Shown in pieces: positions 16,788 through 26,996 of a stretch of DNA of 64,000 nucleotides. The position numbers and the translations under genes were made by a program. This DNA comes from an uncultured Nioella sp. Lineage in GTDB: Bacteria > Pseudomonadota > Alphaproteobacteria > Rhodobacterales > Rhodobacteraceae. The notes under the pieces were generated by a model. That model saw nothing but the letters and a program-made list of their open reading frames with translations. It ran no database searches and was not told the DNA's origin. How positions within the stretch are numbered: the first letter of the stretch is position 1; each line of letters starts with the position of its first letter. The stretch spans positions 186,001-250,000 of the forward strand of contig CANMJH010000003.1 of assembly GCA_947498125.1 (NCBI GenBank). Direction: 5' to 3'.

Positions 16788-17147
16788 ATGAAATTCACCG
16801 AAGAACATGAATGGCTGCGCGAAGAAGATGGCTTGATCGTCGTGGGAATTACCGAACACGCGGCCACGCAGCTGGGCGATGTGGTCTTTATTGAATTGCC
16901 CGAAGAGGGCATCGAAGTGACCAAAGATGAGGACATCGTGGTGATCGAGTCCGTCAAAGCGGCGTCCGATATCATGGCGCCGATTGATGGCGAGATCGTC
17001 GAGGTCAATGGCGCGCTGGTCGATAACCCCGGTAAGGTCAATGATGATCCGCTTGGGGATGCGTGGTTCTTCAAGATTAAGGCCGCCGATCCTAGCCAGA
17101 TGGACGAGTACATGGACGAAGCCGCCTACAAAGCGATGATCGAGTAA
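16788..17147 (+). CDS. gcvH: Glycine cleavage system H-protein
   Basis: H-protein (119 aa), the lipoylated shuttle between P-, T- and L-proteins. It shows E-E-H-E-W (residues 5-9), G-I-T-x-x-A at 20-25 and the lipoylation motif E-S-V-K-A-A with the acceptor lysine at residue 57. A GGGAGAAACG precedes the start, 22 nt after gcvT. A short VOC gene lies between it and gcvP. Confidence 0.98.
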   Translation: MKFTEEHEWLREEDGLIVVGITEHAATQLGDVVFIELPEEGIEVTKDEDIVVIESVKAASDIMAPIDGEIVEVNGALVDNPGKVNDDPLGDAWFFKIKAADPSQMDEYMDEAAYKAMIE

Positions 17148-17151
17148 GATC

Positions 17152-17505
17152 TTGGCGATCCTGCGCATTGTCCCTGACTTGGCGACTGACAATCCTGCAA
17201 AGGTCGCGGCGTTCTACCGTGACCTTTTCGGGATCGAGCCGGTAATGGATTTTGGCTGGATCGTAACCTCGGCCACCAGCACTGATCAAAAGACCCAAAT
17301 AAGTTTCGCGTCAGAGGGTGGATCTGGAACCGAGGTTCCAGCGCTGTCCATTGAGGTTGATAATCTTGACGAGGTGCTGGCCCGCGCACGTGACTTGCAG
17401 GCCGATATTACCTATGGACCGGCGGATGAGCCTTGGGGCGTTCGGCGGTTCTTTCTACGCGATCCGGATGGCCGGATCTTGAATATTCTGACACATCAAC
17501 CCTGA
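17152..17505 (+). CDS. VOC (glyoxalase/bleomycin-resistance-like) family protein
   Basis: A 117-aa vicinal-oxygen-chelate protein: the N-terminal half carries D-N-P-A-K-V-A-A-F-Y-R-D-L-F-G (residues about 14-27) and the C-terminal R-D-P-D-G-R-I-L-N-I (about 104-113) is the usual metal-site end strand. The start is a TTG 4 nt after the gcvH stop, so translation probably depends on gcvH. Substrate unknown; its place between gcvH and gcvP suggests a link to glycine/one-carbon metabolism or just hitch-hiking on the operon. Confidence 0.75.
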   Translation: MAILRIVPDLATDNPAKVAAFYRDLFGIEPVMDFGWIVTSATSTDQKTQISFASEGGSGTEVPALSIEVDNLDEVLARARDLQADITYGPADEPWGVRRFFLRDPDGRILNILTHQP

Positions 17506-17523
17506 TGAAGAAGGGGCCATTAG

Positions 17524-20373
17524 ATGCCTTTTACCCCCACTGACTATAAACCCTATGATTTCGCAAACCGCCGTCATATCGGACCCTCTCCGTCAGAAAT
17601 GGCCGAGATGTTCGAGGTTTTGGGGGTCAAGGATCTTGATGAGTTGATTGACCAGACCGTTCCAGAAAACCTGCGGCAAGAAAAACCGCTGGATTTTGGT
17701 GCGCCGCTGTCCGAGCGTGAGTTGCTCTATAAAATGCGGCAGGTCGCCAAGAAGAACAAAGTCTTCACCACCATGATCGGGCAGGGGTTTTATGGCACTG
17801 TTTGTCCGCCTGCAATCCAACGGAATATTCTGGAAAATCCCGCTTGGTACACGGCCTATACGCCTTACCAGCCTGAGATTTCGCAAGGTCGGCTAGAGGC
17901 TCTGCTCAACTATCAGACGATGGTCACGGACCTGACGGGCCTCGATATTGCAAACGCGTCCCTGCTTGACGAAGCCTCGGCCGCGGCAGAAGCCATGACA
18001 ATGGCCGAACGCGTGTCGAAATCGAAGTCCAAGGCGTTTTTCGTCGATGAAAACTGCCATCCGCAAAACATCGCCGTGATGCAGACCCGCGCCGCGCCAT
18101 TGGGGATCGAGATCGTGATCGGCAGCCCGGATGATCTGGATGCCAGCGCCGTGTTTGGTGCAATTTTTCAGTATCCCGGCACCTACGGCCACGTGCGCGA
18201 TTTCACTGATGAAATTGCGCGGCTGCATGACGCCAAGGCCATTGGCATCGTTATTGCAGACCCGCTGGCTTTGACTGTTCTGAAAGAGCCTGGTGCGATG
18301 GGGGCGGATATTGCCGTCGGCTCAACACAGCGATTTGGGGTTCCTATGGGCTTTGGTGGTCCTTCGGCGGCTTATATGGCCTGCAAGGACGCCTATAAAC
18401 GCAACATGCCGGGCCGGATCGTTGGCGTATCTGTAGATGCGCAAGGCGAAAAGGCATACCGCCTGTCCCTGCAAACACGCGAGCAGCATATCCGCCGCGA
18501 GAAGGCCACCTCGAACGTGTGTACTGCGCAGGCCCTGTTGGCCAATATCGCCAGCTTCTATGCTGTATTCCATGGCCCCGAGGGCCTGAAAGCCATCGCG
18601 CAGCGCGTGCATTACAAAACGACGCTTGCGGCTTCGGTCCTGCGTGAAGCGGGCTATGACGTGGTTCCAGAGCATTTCTTTGACACGATCACGGTCGAAG
18701 TAGGTGCCATGCAACAGGTCATCCTAAAAGCGGCTGAGGCTGAACGGATCAACCTGCGCCCGGTAGGGGAAACCAAGTTAGGCATCTCGATAGATGAGAC
18801 CACGCGCGCGCCCACGATTGAGCGGCTGTGGAAAGCATTCGGGATCACGCGTGATTATGAAAAAGGCGAAGTGCAGTTTGAATTGCCCGCCGATATTATG
18901 CGCGAAAGCACCTATCTGACCCATCCGATCTTCCACTTGAACCGCGCAGAAACCGAGATGATGCGCTATATGCGCCGTTTGGCGGATCGCGATCTTGCGC
19001 TTGATCGCGCGATGATCCCGCTTGGCTCCTGCACGATGAAGCTGAACGCGGCGGCCGAAATGATGCCGATCAGCTGGCCCGAGTTTTGCAACATGCATCC
19101 CTTTGCGCCGGATGAGCAGGCCGCAGGTTATGCTGAAATGGCCAAGGACCTTTCGGAAAAGCTATGTGAGATTACTGGCTATGACGGGATGAGCCTGCAG
19201 CCAAATTCAGGCGCACAAGGTGAATATGCAGGTCTGTTGACCATTCAGGCCTATCACCGGTCGCGCGGGGAAGGGCACCGAAACATCTGTCTTATTCCTG
19301 TGTCTGCGCACGGCACAAACCCGGCATCCGCCCATATGGTTGGCCTGAAAGTCGTCGTCGTGAAATCGGCTGAAAATGGCGATATCGACCTCGATGATTT
19401 CCGGGCCAAGGCCGAAGCTGCTGGTGAAAACCTTGCGGCCTGCATGATCACTTACCCTTCGACACACGGTGTGTTCGAGGAAACGGTGAAAGATGTGTGT
19501 CAGATCACTCATGACAATGGCGGGCAGGTCTATATCGACGGTGCGAATATGAACGCAATGGTTGGCCTCAGCCGTCCGGGCGATCTGGGTGGAGATGTTA
19601 GCCACCTGAACCTGCACAAAACGTTCTGCATTCCGCATGGCGGCGGTGGCCCCGGTATGGGTCCCATTGGTGTCAAAGCGCATCTTGAACCGCATCTTCC
19701 GGGCCATCCAGAGACAGGTGGCGAGCAAGGGCCGGTTGCGGCGGCGCCACTTGGGTCCGCTTCGATCCTGCCGATCTCATGGGCCTATATACTGATGATG
19801 GGCGGTGAGGGGCTGACTCAAGCCACCAAAGTGGCAATCCTGAATGCTAACTACATCGCGAAGCGGCTTGAAGGGGCTTATGACGTCCTTTTCAAAGGCT
19901 CCAAAGGCCGTATCGCGCATGAGTGCATTTTGGATACCCGCCCCTATGCCGATAGCGCCCATATTACAGTCGATGATATTGCTAAGCGTTTGATTGATAA
20001 CGGGTTTCATGCGCCAACCATGAGCTGGCCGGTGGCCGGTACCTTGATGGTTGAGCCGACTGAAAGCGAAACCAAAGCCGAGCTTGATCGATTTATTACG
20101 GCCATGCTGTCGATCCGCGAAGAGATTGCGGCAATTGAAAATGGCGATATGGATGCGGAAAACAATCCGCTCAAACATGCGCCCCATACAGTCAATGCTT
20201 TGATCGGTGAGTGGGATCGTCCCTATAGCCGCGAAACCGGTTGTTTCCCGCCCGCAGCGTTTCGCGTCGACAAATACTGGCCGCCTGTTGGCCGCGTCGA
20301 CAATGCCTATGGCGACAGGCATTTGGTTTGCACCTGCCCTCCTTTAGAAGATTACCTAGAGGCTGCTGAATAA
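17524..20373 (+). CDS. gcvP: Glycine dehydrogenase (decarboxylating), P-protein
   Basis: P-protein (949 aa), the PLP enzyme that decarboxylates glycine and loads the aminomethyl group on H-protein. This is the full-length fused form, with N- and C-terminal halves (gcvPA and gcvPB of other bacteria) in one chain. R-H-I-G-P near residue 18 and the PLP-lysine motif H-L-N-L-H-K-T-F (Lys699) followed by P-H-G-G-G-G-P-G are present. It ends the operon at a strong hairpin terminator. Confidence 0.98.
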   Translation: MPFTPTDYKPYDFANRRHIGPSPSEMAEMFEVLGVKDLDELIDQTVPENLRQEKPLDFGAPLSERELLYKMRQVAKKNKVFTTMIGQGFYGTVCPPAIQRNILENPAWYTAYTPYQPEISQGRLEALLNYQTMVTDLTGLDIANASLLDEASAAAEAMTMAERVSKSKSKAFFVDENCHPQNIAVMQTRAAPLGIEIVIGSPDDLDASAVFGAIFQYPGTYGHVRDFTDEIARLHDAKAIGIVIADPLALTVLKEPGAMGADIAVGSTQRFGVPMGFGGPSAAYMACKDAYKRNMPGRIVGVSVDAQGEKAYRLSLQTREQHIRREKATSNVCTAQALLANIASFYAVFHGPEGLKAIAQRVHYKTTLAASVLREAGYDVVPEHFFDTITVEVGAMQQVILKAAEAERINLRPVGETKLGISIDETTRAPTIERLWKAFGITRDYEKGEVQFELPADIMRESTYLTHPIFHLNRAETEMMRYMRRLADRDLALDRAMIPLGSCTMKLNAAAEMMPISWPEFCNMHPFAPDEQAAGYAEMAKDLSEKLCEITGYDGMSLQPNSGAQGEYAGLLTIQAYHRSRGEGHRNICLIPVSAHGTNPASAHMVGLKVVVVKSAENGDIDLDDFRAKAEAAGENLAACMITYPSTHGVFEETVKDVCQITHDNGGQVYIDGANMNAMVGLSRPGDLGGDVSHLNLHKTFCIPHGGGGPGMGPIGVKAHLEPHLPGHPETGGEQGPVAAAPLGSASILPISWAYILMMGGEGLTQATKVAILNANYIAKRLEGAYDVLFKGSKGRIAHECILDTRPYADSAHITVDDIAKRLIDNGFHAPTMSWPVAGTLMVEPTESETKAELDRFITAMLSIREEIAAIENGDMDAENNPLKHAPHTVNALIGEWDRPYSRETGCFPPAAFRVDKYWPPVGRVDNAYGDRHLVCTCPPLEDYLEAAE

Positions 20374-20387
20374 GAGCATAGAAAACC

Positions 20388-20416
20388 AAAAGCGCCGCTT
20401 ATCAAGCGGCGCTTTT
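20388..20416. terminator. Bidirectional terminator between gcvP and lysE-like gene
   Basis: A 12-bp perfect stem (AAAGCGCCGCTT at 20389-20400, loop ATC, AAGCGGCGCTTT at 20404-20415) has T-runs on the plus strand and A-runs upstream, so it can terminate from both sides of the convergent pair. Confidence 0.9.
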
Positions 20417-20431
20417 TCGTTTCATTCATCG

Positions 20432-21058
20432 TTATCTTGACTGAAACGCCAAGCGCAGCCCAAGCGCGCAATAAATGCTGCCCACCACTTTGCCCTGCCA
20501 CCGTTGCACGGCCGGATAGCGCCGCAACATTGCGCCCAATCCGCCTGCGCCGAAGGCGAAAACCACTGTACTTACCAATCCCAGTGTCACAAAAACCGCG
20601 CCGAGGATTGATAGTTGCACCATGACATGGCCCGCCGCTGGATCAACGAATTGGGGTAGAAACGCGAGAAAGAAGAGCGCCGTTTTTGGGTTTAGAACTT
20701 CGGCGATAATGGCCTGCCAAAAAGCGCCTGACGCGGTCATTGGCACTTGCCCGGCGGAAAGATCCGCAGGCGCTTTTGCAAGAAATGCCCGCAAGCCGAG
20801 ATAGATCAGGTAAGCCGCACCCGCGAATTTGATCAGCGAAAACAGCGTGGCAGAGGCCGCGATGATTGCGGAAATTCCAATGGTGGCCATGATCGTATGA
20901 ATGACGTCGCCAGCGGCGATCCCCGCGCCAGTGGCAAGCCCGACCTTAGTGCCCGAACTGGTCGCCCGTGCCACGGTAAGCAATGTCGCCGGTCCGGGAA
21001 TGAACACAAACCCCGTCACGATGGCGACATAAGTCAATAGAGTAGCGGGATCGATCAA
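20432..21058 (-). CDS. LysE/RhtB family translocator
   Basis: A 208-aa integral membrane exporter of the LysE/RhtB amino-acid efflux family. About six hydrophobic segments are visible, with the family's N-terminal F-I-P-G-P-A-T-L-L-T-V-A-R (residues 18-31) and G-A-G-I-A-A-G-D near residue 45. Members export amino acids such as homoserine, threonine or lysine; the substrate here cannot be told. The adjacent gene at 21070 is 11 nt upstream on the same strand, so they may be co-transcribed. Confidence 0.9.
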   Translation of the reverse strand: MIDPATLLTYVAIVTGFVFIPGPATLLTVARATSSGTKVGLATGAGIAAGDVIHTIMATIGISAIIAASATLFSLIKFAGAAYLIYLGLRAFLAKAPADLSAGQVPMTASGAFWQAIIAEVLNPKTALFFLAFLPQFVDPAAGHVMVQLSILGAVFVTLGLVSTVVFAFGAGGLGAMLRRYPAVQRWQGKVVGSIYCALGLRLAFQSR

Positions 21059-21069
21059 AACTGAACCTC

Positions 21070-21597
21070 CTAGTTGCGAAAGCGGGCTCGTAGCGCGCCA
21101 AGTGTATATTGTTTTTCTACCGGTCCGTGTTCTTCAGGGTAGAAACCGGGATCCGACGGTAGGCAATCGCGCCCGCAGACTTGGTACAAAAAGCCCTGAC
21201 TTCCATCGATAAACCACAGCCGCCCGCCGGGTGTCGCGACCCAACCGTTTGTGCCTCGACTAATATCGCCTTCGACATCAACGGTAGAGGGGACCTCGCC
21301 GTCATATCCCGGTGCCCACGCTGCGTGAGTATGCCACGAGGAAACGACCGAGTACCCATCTGGGACAGGCATGAATGCACAAGAGGCGGGGCCGCCCCAA
21401 CTGGCCTTGCTTACCTCTAACTCGCCTGACGGAGACCGCAGAATAAATCCACAAACCTCTCGGTCATGTTCGATCGATTGAGGGTTCATGTTGCGAAACA
21501 AGGCATGAACCAATTGGGTTTCTTCAATGGTTTGAGCATTAGCGGAACTGAATGTCCCAGAACCGAAAATCAAAAGAAGCGCGAAAAATATGCGCAT
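21070..21597 (-). CDS. Secreted DUF4329-like protein
   Basis: A 175-aa protein with a signal peptide (cleavage near A-N-A-Q, residues about 20-23). The body shows E-V-C-G-F-I-L near 50, S-S-W-H-T-H-A-A-W near 87-95 and S-T-V-D-V-E-G-D near 103, which resembles the DUF4329 family, a JAB/peptidase-like layout in which an H-x-H could bind metal. I chose the ATG at 21597, with GGAG upstream. Activity unproven. Confidence 0.65.
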   Translation of the reverse strand: MRIFFALLLIFGSGTFSSANAQTIEETQLVHALFRNMNPQSIEHDREVCGFILRSPSGELEVSKASWGGPASCAFMPVPDGYSVVSSWHTHAAWAPGYDGEVPSTVDVEGDISRGTNGWVATPGGRLWFIDGSQGFLYQVCGRDCLPSDPGFYPEEHGPVEKQYTLGALRARFRN

Positions 21598-21719
21598 TAG
21601 GGTCTCCAAATTTCTAAACCTTTAGGTGAAGATAAGACGGGGCTTATGGTTTGCCTAGCCTTACTGATAAAACACGCGTCAGGCCGTGAACCTGCGCCTT
21701 AGACAAAAGGACCGCTACA

Positions 21720-22109
21720 ATGCCTGATCAAACTGAACCTTCCGGCGAGTTGACGTTGCGAACGCTGGCTATGCCAGCGGATGTGAACGTAAACGGTGAC
21801 ATCTTTGGCGGCTGGGTGCTTAGCCAGATGGATATCGCGGCCGGCATCCGTTCCAGAAAACGCTCAAAAGGCCGGGCTGCGACAATTGCCGTGGATGCGA
21901 TGAAATTCATCCGGCCCGTGGCCGTTGGCGATGTTCTGTGCGTCTATACCGAGATTGAGCGGGTCGGGAATACCTCCATGGCTATTGATGTTGAGGCTTG
22001 GGTACGGCGCGGGACTGATGATGAGCGTTACAAAGTGACCGAAGCCGTCTTTACCTTTGTTGCGATTGATGACGAAGGACGTCCACGGAAAGTCGATCAA
22101 GCCGACTGA
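21720..22109 (+). CDS. Acyl-CoA thioesterase (YciA-type hotdog)
   Basis: A 129-aa hotdog-fold thioesterase like YciA: M-P-A-D-x-N-x-x-G-D-I-F-G-G-W (residues 18-32) is the family's active-site helix, with the catalytic aspartate expected at D27. A second conserved segment is V-D-A-M-K-F-I-R-P-V-A-V-G-D at 59-72. It hydrolyses acyl-CoAs in the cytoplasm. It ends at a strong hairpin shared with the opposite-strand micropeptide genes. Confidence 0.88.
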   Translation: MPDQTEPSGELTLRTLAMPADVNVNGDIFGGWVLSQMDIAAGIRSRKRSKGRAATIAVDAMKFIRPVAVGDVLCVYTEIERVGNTSMAIDVEAWVRRGTDDERYKVTEAVFTFVAIDDEGRPRKVDQAD

Positions 22110-22126
22110 TACATTTCCAAAAACGC

Positions 22127-22168
22127 AAAAAGCGGGAGGCACCGGGGCATGGTGCCTCCCGCTTTTTT
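22127..22168. terminator. Strong terminator after the thioesterase gene
   Basis: A stem of about 16 bp (AAAAGCGGGAGGCACC from 22127, loop GGGGCAT, GGTGCCTCCCGCTTTTTT to 22168). The A-rich left arm also makes it a plausible terminator for the minus-strand micropeptide genes, which end 26 nt away. Confidence 0.9.
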
Positions 22169-22193
22169 GCGGTGGGGGGGAGGGGAAGATAAA

Positions 22194-22307
22194 TTAGATC
22201 ATCGCCCAGTCTGTGAAGCGGGTGGGACGGGGGGGAGTTTGGCGGACAGGAACCTCGACGCTGCCTTTCAAAAGGGCGGGACGGGCTGGCAGGGGCGAGG
22301 TAGTCAT
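22194..22307 (-). CDS. Micropeptide 1 of a homologous tandem pair
   Basis: A 37-aa reading frame. AAAGG lies 8 nt before the ATG. The N-terminal part is Pro/Ala-rich; the C-terminal part reads Q-T-P-P-R-P-T-R-F-T-D-W-A-M-I before the stop. The neighbouring frame at 22387-22482 ends with the same pattern (Q-T-P-P-R then R-F, D-W-A-x-I and stop), which two unrelated frames would not share by chance. No signal peptide, membrane segment or cysteine. Function unknown; no modification enzyme is adjacent. Confidence 0.6.
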   Translation of the reverse strand: MTTSPLPARPALLKGSVEVPVRQTPPRPTRFTDWAMI

Positions 22308-22386
22308 TGGTCAAACCTTTCTTCATCAACTGGGCGATGTACTTGTATGTCGTTAGGGGGTGCGCCTTGGTTCAAACAAATTCAGA

Positions 22387-22482
22387 TTAAATCGCGGCCC
22401 AATCCGAAAAGCTGAAGCGAGCAGGCTGGGTCTGGGTTCGGGGCGGTGTTTGGCCGGGGGTCTTTTGGTTGGGCTGTGTCAT
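22387..22482 (-). CDS. Micropeptide 2 of a homologous tandem pair
   Basis: A 31-aa reading frame, upstream of and on the same strand as micropeptide 1, 79 nt apart. AAAGGA lies 8 nt before the ATG. It is Gln/Pro/Thr-rich at the N-terminus and ends R-F-S-F-S-D-W-A-A-I. Both members conserve T-P-P-R, R-F and the terminal D-W-A-x-I with spacing differences in between, so selection appears to act on the C-terminus. Confidence 0.6.
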   Translation of the reverse strand: MTQPNQKTPGQTPPRTQTQPARFSFSDWAAI

Positions 22483-22736
22483 GGTGGCGTCCTTTCGTGT
22501 TTTACACGTATGGGGCCAAGCCAAGATTGCACGGGTTGTTACAGTCTTCTTGCGCAGGCGTGACCAAACGCGATCTGGCGCGGCGCGGAATTTTTGCGCT
22601 GCGTTTCTTCACATTCAACGCGGAAAAGCTCGGAAATAATTGCCACCCAAAAAATTATTGAACGATGTTCAGGCCTCGTGCGACCCAAGTTCATGCGCCA
22701 ATTACCGGCGCAGTTAATTTCAAAAAGGAACTTATT

Positions 22737-23036
22737 ATGAAAAAACTTATTATGTCTCTCGCGGTTGCCGCTGTTGTTCTTCCTGCCGTAGCTTCGGCTC
22801 AAAATGCACCAGATGGCCGCGATGATGGGCGCGCTGAAGAGCGTGAGGATGGCAGGAACGATCACTTCGTCGTCCCGTTTGGCCGCATTGTTGGCGTGCC
22901 CGGTGGCCGTCCAAACGCAAATGGCGGTGATGTCTTGCCCGAAGATCTGATCAACGAAATCTGTGAAGATGGCGATGTCATCATCATTTATGGCGATGAC
23001 GGGGCGATCGAAGATTGGGACTGTGATTTCAGCTGA
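22737..23036 (+). CDS. Small secreted acidic protein
   Basis: A 99-aa protein with a clear signal peptide (K-K-L-I-M then a hydrophobic core, cleavage after A-S-A at residue 21). The mature part is rich in Asp, Glu, Arg and Gly (D-G-R-D-D-G-R repeats at about 26-42) and ends with an acidic segment containing two cysteines (residues about 75 and 96). AAAAAGGAA precedes the ATG at 22737. Family unknown; the acidic Gly-Asp content could bind cations. Confidence 0.6.
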   Translation: MKKLIMSLAVAAVVLPAVASAQNAPDGRDDGRAEEREDGRNDHFVVPFGRIVGVPGGRPNANGGDVLPEDLINEICEDGDVIIIYGDDGAIEDWDCDFS

Positions 23037-23094
23037 TTGACGCCTTGTCTTTTCGGGTCGCGTATCAGACTTGCGCGACCTGATTTTGCCTTGC

Positions 23095-23595
23095 TTATGT
23101 AGGCGGTGTTCCGAAATGCCGGCGGTCTACAGTGACCCGGCCGGACGCGTCCGACTCCACGATAAACATCTCGCCATACACAATCGGCGGATCGCCGGGC
23201 AGGCCAAGCCCTTCCCAAATTGTTCGCAAGTTATCCCGATTCCCTACCCAAACAACGCTGCGCCCGGCCGCAGCATTGGCAAGACGTGCATCGATTCTTG
23301 ATAGTGGAGTACGTGTAATCTCAAGCCCGCGCGCCTCGGCCAGAGGCATTGCGGTGTCCAAATTACGTGTAATGCCAGGCGAGCGGATTTCATCAATTGC
23401 TATGCCATCTAGTGCTACTGGCAAAGCTGCCGCGCGTTCATGGCCATCCCGGCTGAGCAATAGTTCGTCCCGCTCGGCATGGCGCACCAGAATTAGGCGG
23501 CTGTTTGGCGCAAGGCTTCTCCCACTCAATTGCGCACAAGCGGCCAAAGCACCTAACCCAAGAGCCAATGCGCTGCGACGTGTAATGGTGTACAT
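23095..23595 (-). CDS. Histidine phosphatase-like lipoprotein
   Basis: A 166-aa protein. The N-terminus has a twin-arginine-like R-R-S-A-L-A-L-G followed by L-A-A-C, a lipobox, so it is probably an exported lipoprotein. The core begins L-I-L-V-R-H-A-E-R (residues about 34-42), the R-H-x motif of the histidine phosphatase superfamily with the phosphorylated histidine. The second histidine of the family is not obvious, so activity is uncertain. GGGAGGA supports the ATG at 23595. Confidence 0.7.
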   Translation of the reverse strand: MYTITRRSALALGLGALAACAQLSGRSLAPNSRLILVRHAERDELLLSRDGHERAAALPVALDGIAIDEIRSPGITRNLDTAMPLAEARGLEITRTPLSRIDARLANAAAGRSVVWVGNRDNLRTIWEGLGLPGDPPIVYGEMFIVESDASGRVTVDRRHFGTPPT

Positions 23596-23645
23596 AATCG
23601 ATCCTCCCAGTTTCCCTGAGGTCAATAATGCATGGATTTCCTCAA

Positions 23646-23682
23646 TAAAAAAGGCGCGTCAGGGAAACCCTGCGCGCCTTTC
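23646..23682 (-). terminator. Terminator after the cold-shock gene
   Basis: On the minus strand: AAAGGCGCG and AGGG arms pairing around a TTT loop with CCCT and CGCGCCTTT, then a T-run (TTTTTTATT). Placed 25 nt after the cold-shock gene stop. Confidence 0.8.
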
Positions 23683-23706
23683 GGTCGTATCAGATCTTGG
23701 TGCGGC

Positions 23707-23913
23707 TTATGCCAGAGCGATATTTACAGCGCTCTCACGGCCATCACGGCCTGCTTCCAGATCATAGGTCACTTTCTGGTTGTCGGCGAGGCCGGTCAGG
23801 CCAGAACGCTCAACAGCAGAGATGTGTACAAAAACGTCTTTGCCGCCAGTTTCGGGTGCAATAAAGCCGAAGCCTTTAGTGGTGTTGAACCATTTCACGG
23901 TGCCATTGGCCAT
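23707..23913 (-). CDS. Cold-shock protein, CspA family
   Basis: A 68-aa single cold-shock domain: G-T-V-K-W-F-N-x-x-K-G-F-G-F-I (residues 4-18, RNP1) and D-V-F-V-H-I-S-A (26-33, RNP2). It binds single-stranded RNA/DNA and melts secondary structure. AGGAGA sits before the ATG. The C-terminal region E-S-A-V-N-I is typical. A noncoding upstream stretch of over 200 bases may hold the usual long cold-shock leader. Confidence 0.97.
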   Translation of the reverse strand: MANGTVKWFNTTKGFGFIAPETGGKDVFVHISAVERSGLTGLADNQKVTYDLEAGRDGRESAVNIALA

Positions 23914-24128
23914 ATCCGTGGTCTCCTAAATTAAGCGCTACCCGCGTAGGTGCGGTAGCTATGGCGTCAGTTGGGTAGCAGGTCGAAAACTGAAGCCGTG
24001 TAGGGAGACAGATGGTCGAATTGCGGTAACGGTCGCGAGGGTTGTATCGTCTGGGCACAGAAAAATAGCAAGGTATTTCGGAGCTTGTGCTAAGAATGCG
24101 CGGAAAAAGGTCCAAGAAAGGGCGAGCA

Positions 24129-24197
24129 ATGAGAACGGTATTTGGATTGATGAGCTTGGCGATGCTGCTACAGGGCTGCGGGATTCCGTTTCTTTGA
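24129..24197 (+). CDS. Micro-lipoprotein candidate (22 aa)
   Basis: A 22-codon frame with AAGGG 6 nt before the ATG: M-R-T-V-F-G-L-M-S-L-A-M-L-L-Q-G-C, then G-I-P-F-L and stop. The L-L-Q-G-C is a lipobox, so it would mature to a six-residue lipopeptide (Cys plus G-I-P-F-L), like entericidin-type minimal lipoproteins. The small size leaves it unproven. Confidence 0.35.
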   Translation: MRTVFGLMSLAMLLQGCGIPFL

Positions 24198-24315
24198 CGA
24201 GAGCTTTGCGTTGCGAACGCCCTATTTCAGCGTTCTTCACATGGATTTTTGCGTTACTCCAAGCGCTGGCCTACATACAAAAATTGGTGAAATAAATCAT
24301 CTCACACAAAAAAAA

Positions 24316-24335
24316 CGCGGCGAAAGTTCGCCGCG
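24316..24335 (-). terminator. Terminator for the 24366-25069 pair
   Basis: A 9-bp perfect stem (CGCGGCGAA with TTCGCCGCG) whose minus-strand 3' side runs into GTTTTTTTT. Lies 31 nt after the stop of the 69-aa gene. Confidence 0.8.
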
Positions 24336-24365
24336 CATTCGTTTCTGTACTCACATTTGGATTGC

Positions 24366-24575
24366 TTAAGCCGCTTGTGATTCGGTTGCCGTTGTCTTTT
24401 GCGCAGCGTTGCTCATGAACACTGACGTCTTTTTGAACTGTTCAAGCCCGGTGGTTTTTATTGCGTTTTCAAAGGCTTGTTTGCATTTTTCGAAACTCGG
24501 CATGGAAAACCTCAAATTGTTGTGCCTCACGGCATCCTCCCAAAAGGCTGTTACGCCTTCGTTAAGTGTAGCCAC
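24366..24575 (-). CDS. Small hypothetical protein
   Basis: A 69-aa helical protein with a Thr/Ala/Ser-rich C-terminus; the pattern (F-E-K-C-K-Q-A-F-E-N-A-I at about 28-39) suggests a short coiled coil, faintly like phasin-type proteins, but I do not assign it. Its start overlaps the 3' end of the next gene by 25 nt, so the two are probably translated together, and a terminator follows. Confidence 0.5.
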   Translation of the reverse strand: MATLNEGVTAFWEDAVRHNNLRFSMPSFEKCKQAFENAIKTTGLEQFKKTSVFMSNAAQKTTATESQAA

Positions 24576-25069
24576 ATTCCTTTGGATTCAACACTTTCAA
24601 ATCCACTACTAGATTTTATTGTGAGCGCAAATGCGGCAAAAAATGTACGATCATAAGGGCTACGGTAGTGGATTTTGATGTGTTTGCTGTCCAGTTCTTT
24701 TTCCGAAACCTTCAAGATAGACGTAAACGCATGGGCCAACGTTGTAGCATATTGTTCTAGGGCCAGATCTTCAAAGTCGTAGTAAGGCGACAAGACAAGG
24801 TGCCTGACCCGCAGGACCTTCCCAACAAATCCCTTAATATGCGCCGAATTTAGGAAGCACGCAGCATGATATGTGCCGCTGTCGTCAGCGAGTGCGAAGA
24901 CACCTGAATCTAAGTTTTCGGTCCCATCGCCACACTCATCTTCCAAGGTCCCAAGGGATGCAGAGGCATAATTTTCAAATTCCTCTTCGTAAACTCCACA
25001 CTGTTCTTGCCACTGAGTCCTGAAGCGGTCCCAAGTGCCATCGTTCTTTTGTAATCGCTTTAGATTCAT
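24551..25069 (-). CDS. Hypothetical protein, possibly GNAT-like
   Basis: A 172-aa soluble protein. The order of strands (V-F-A-L-A-D-D, then L-R-V-R-H-L-V-L-S-P-Y-Y-D near residues 86-98 and a terminal M-W-L-H-L-T-K) is reminiscent of an N-acetyltransferase fold, but the acetyl-CoA loop (R/Q-x-x-G-x-G/A) is missing, so this is only a fold guess. It is the first gene of a two-gene unit with the 69-aa gene. Confidence 0.5.
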   Translation of the reverse strand: MNLKRLQKNDGTWDRFRTQWQEQCGVYEEEFENYASASLGTLEDECGDGTENLDSGVFALADDSGTYHAACFLNSAHIKGFVGKVLRVRHLVLSPYYDFEDLALEQYATTLAHAFTSILKVSEKELDSKHIKIHYRSPYDRTFFAAFALTIKSSSGFESVESKGMWLHLTKA

Positions 25070-25084
25070 TTTCTATCCACTATG

Positions 25085-25123
25085 TTAACGCACAAATTTC
25101 TTATGCTTCAGACGCTTCGGCTT
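25085..25123 (-). pseudogene. Duplicate 3' end of ettA
   Basis: Codons K-P-K-R-L-K-H-K-K-F-V-R plus a TAA stop repeat the last 12 residues of the intact EttA almost exactly (E-P-K-R-L-K-H-K-K-F-V-R), but with several synonymous base differences. No coding sequence continues upstream. A 9-bp hairpin (25161-25181) lies between the two ends. Confidence 0.7.
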
Positions 25124-25228
25124 GCCCGCAGCCCTCTTTCCTCACCGGGTGACGCTCTCATCGCTTTTCTTTGAAAAGCGACTGCCGCGCACGACTTGAC
25201 CCCAAAGCGGAACCTCAAGAAACTCGTT

Positions 25229-26884
<1,656 letters not shown>

Positions 26885-26996
26885 TTTGGGTGTCCTCGTC
26901 GGAAGCCGGAATTTTCGCCTTGATAGCGGGGATATCAGGCAGGGGCAATTGGGCGAGATCGTGATAAAGTCGCGTTTTCAGCAATAGGAGCGATCC

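Noticed and set aside
22194-22482. Lasso or other RiPP precursors
   Set aside because: The micropeptides lack a typical leader/core layout and no modification enzyme, transporter or protease lies nearby.
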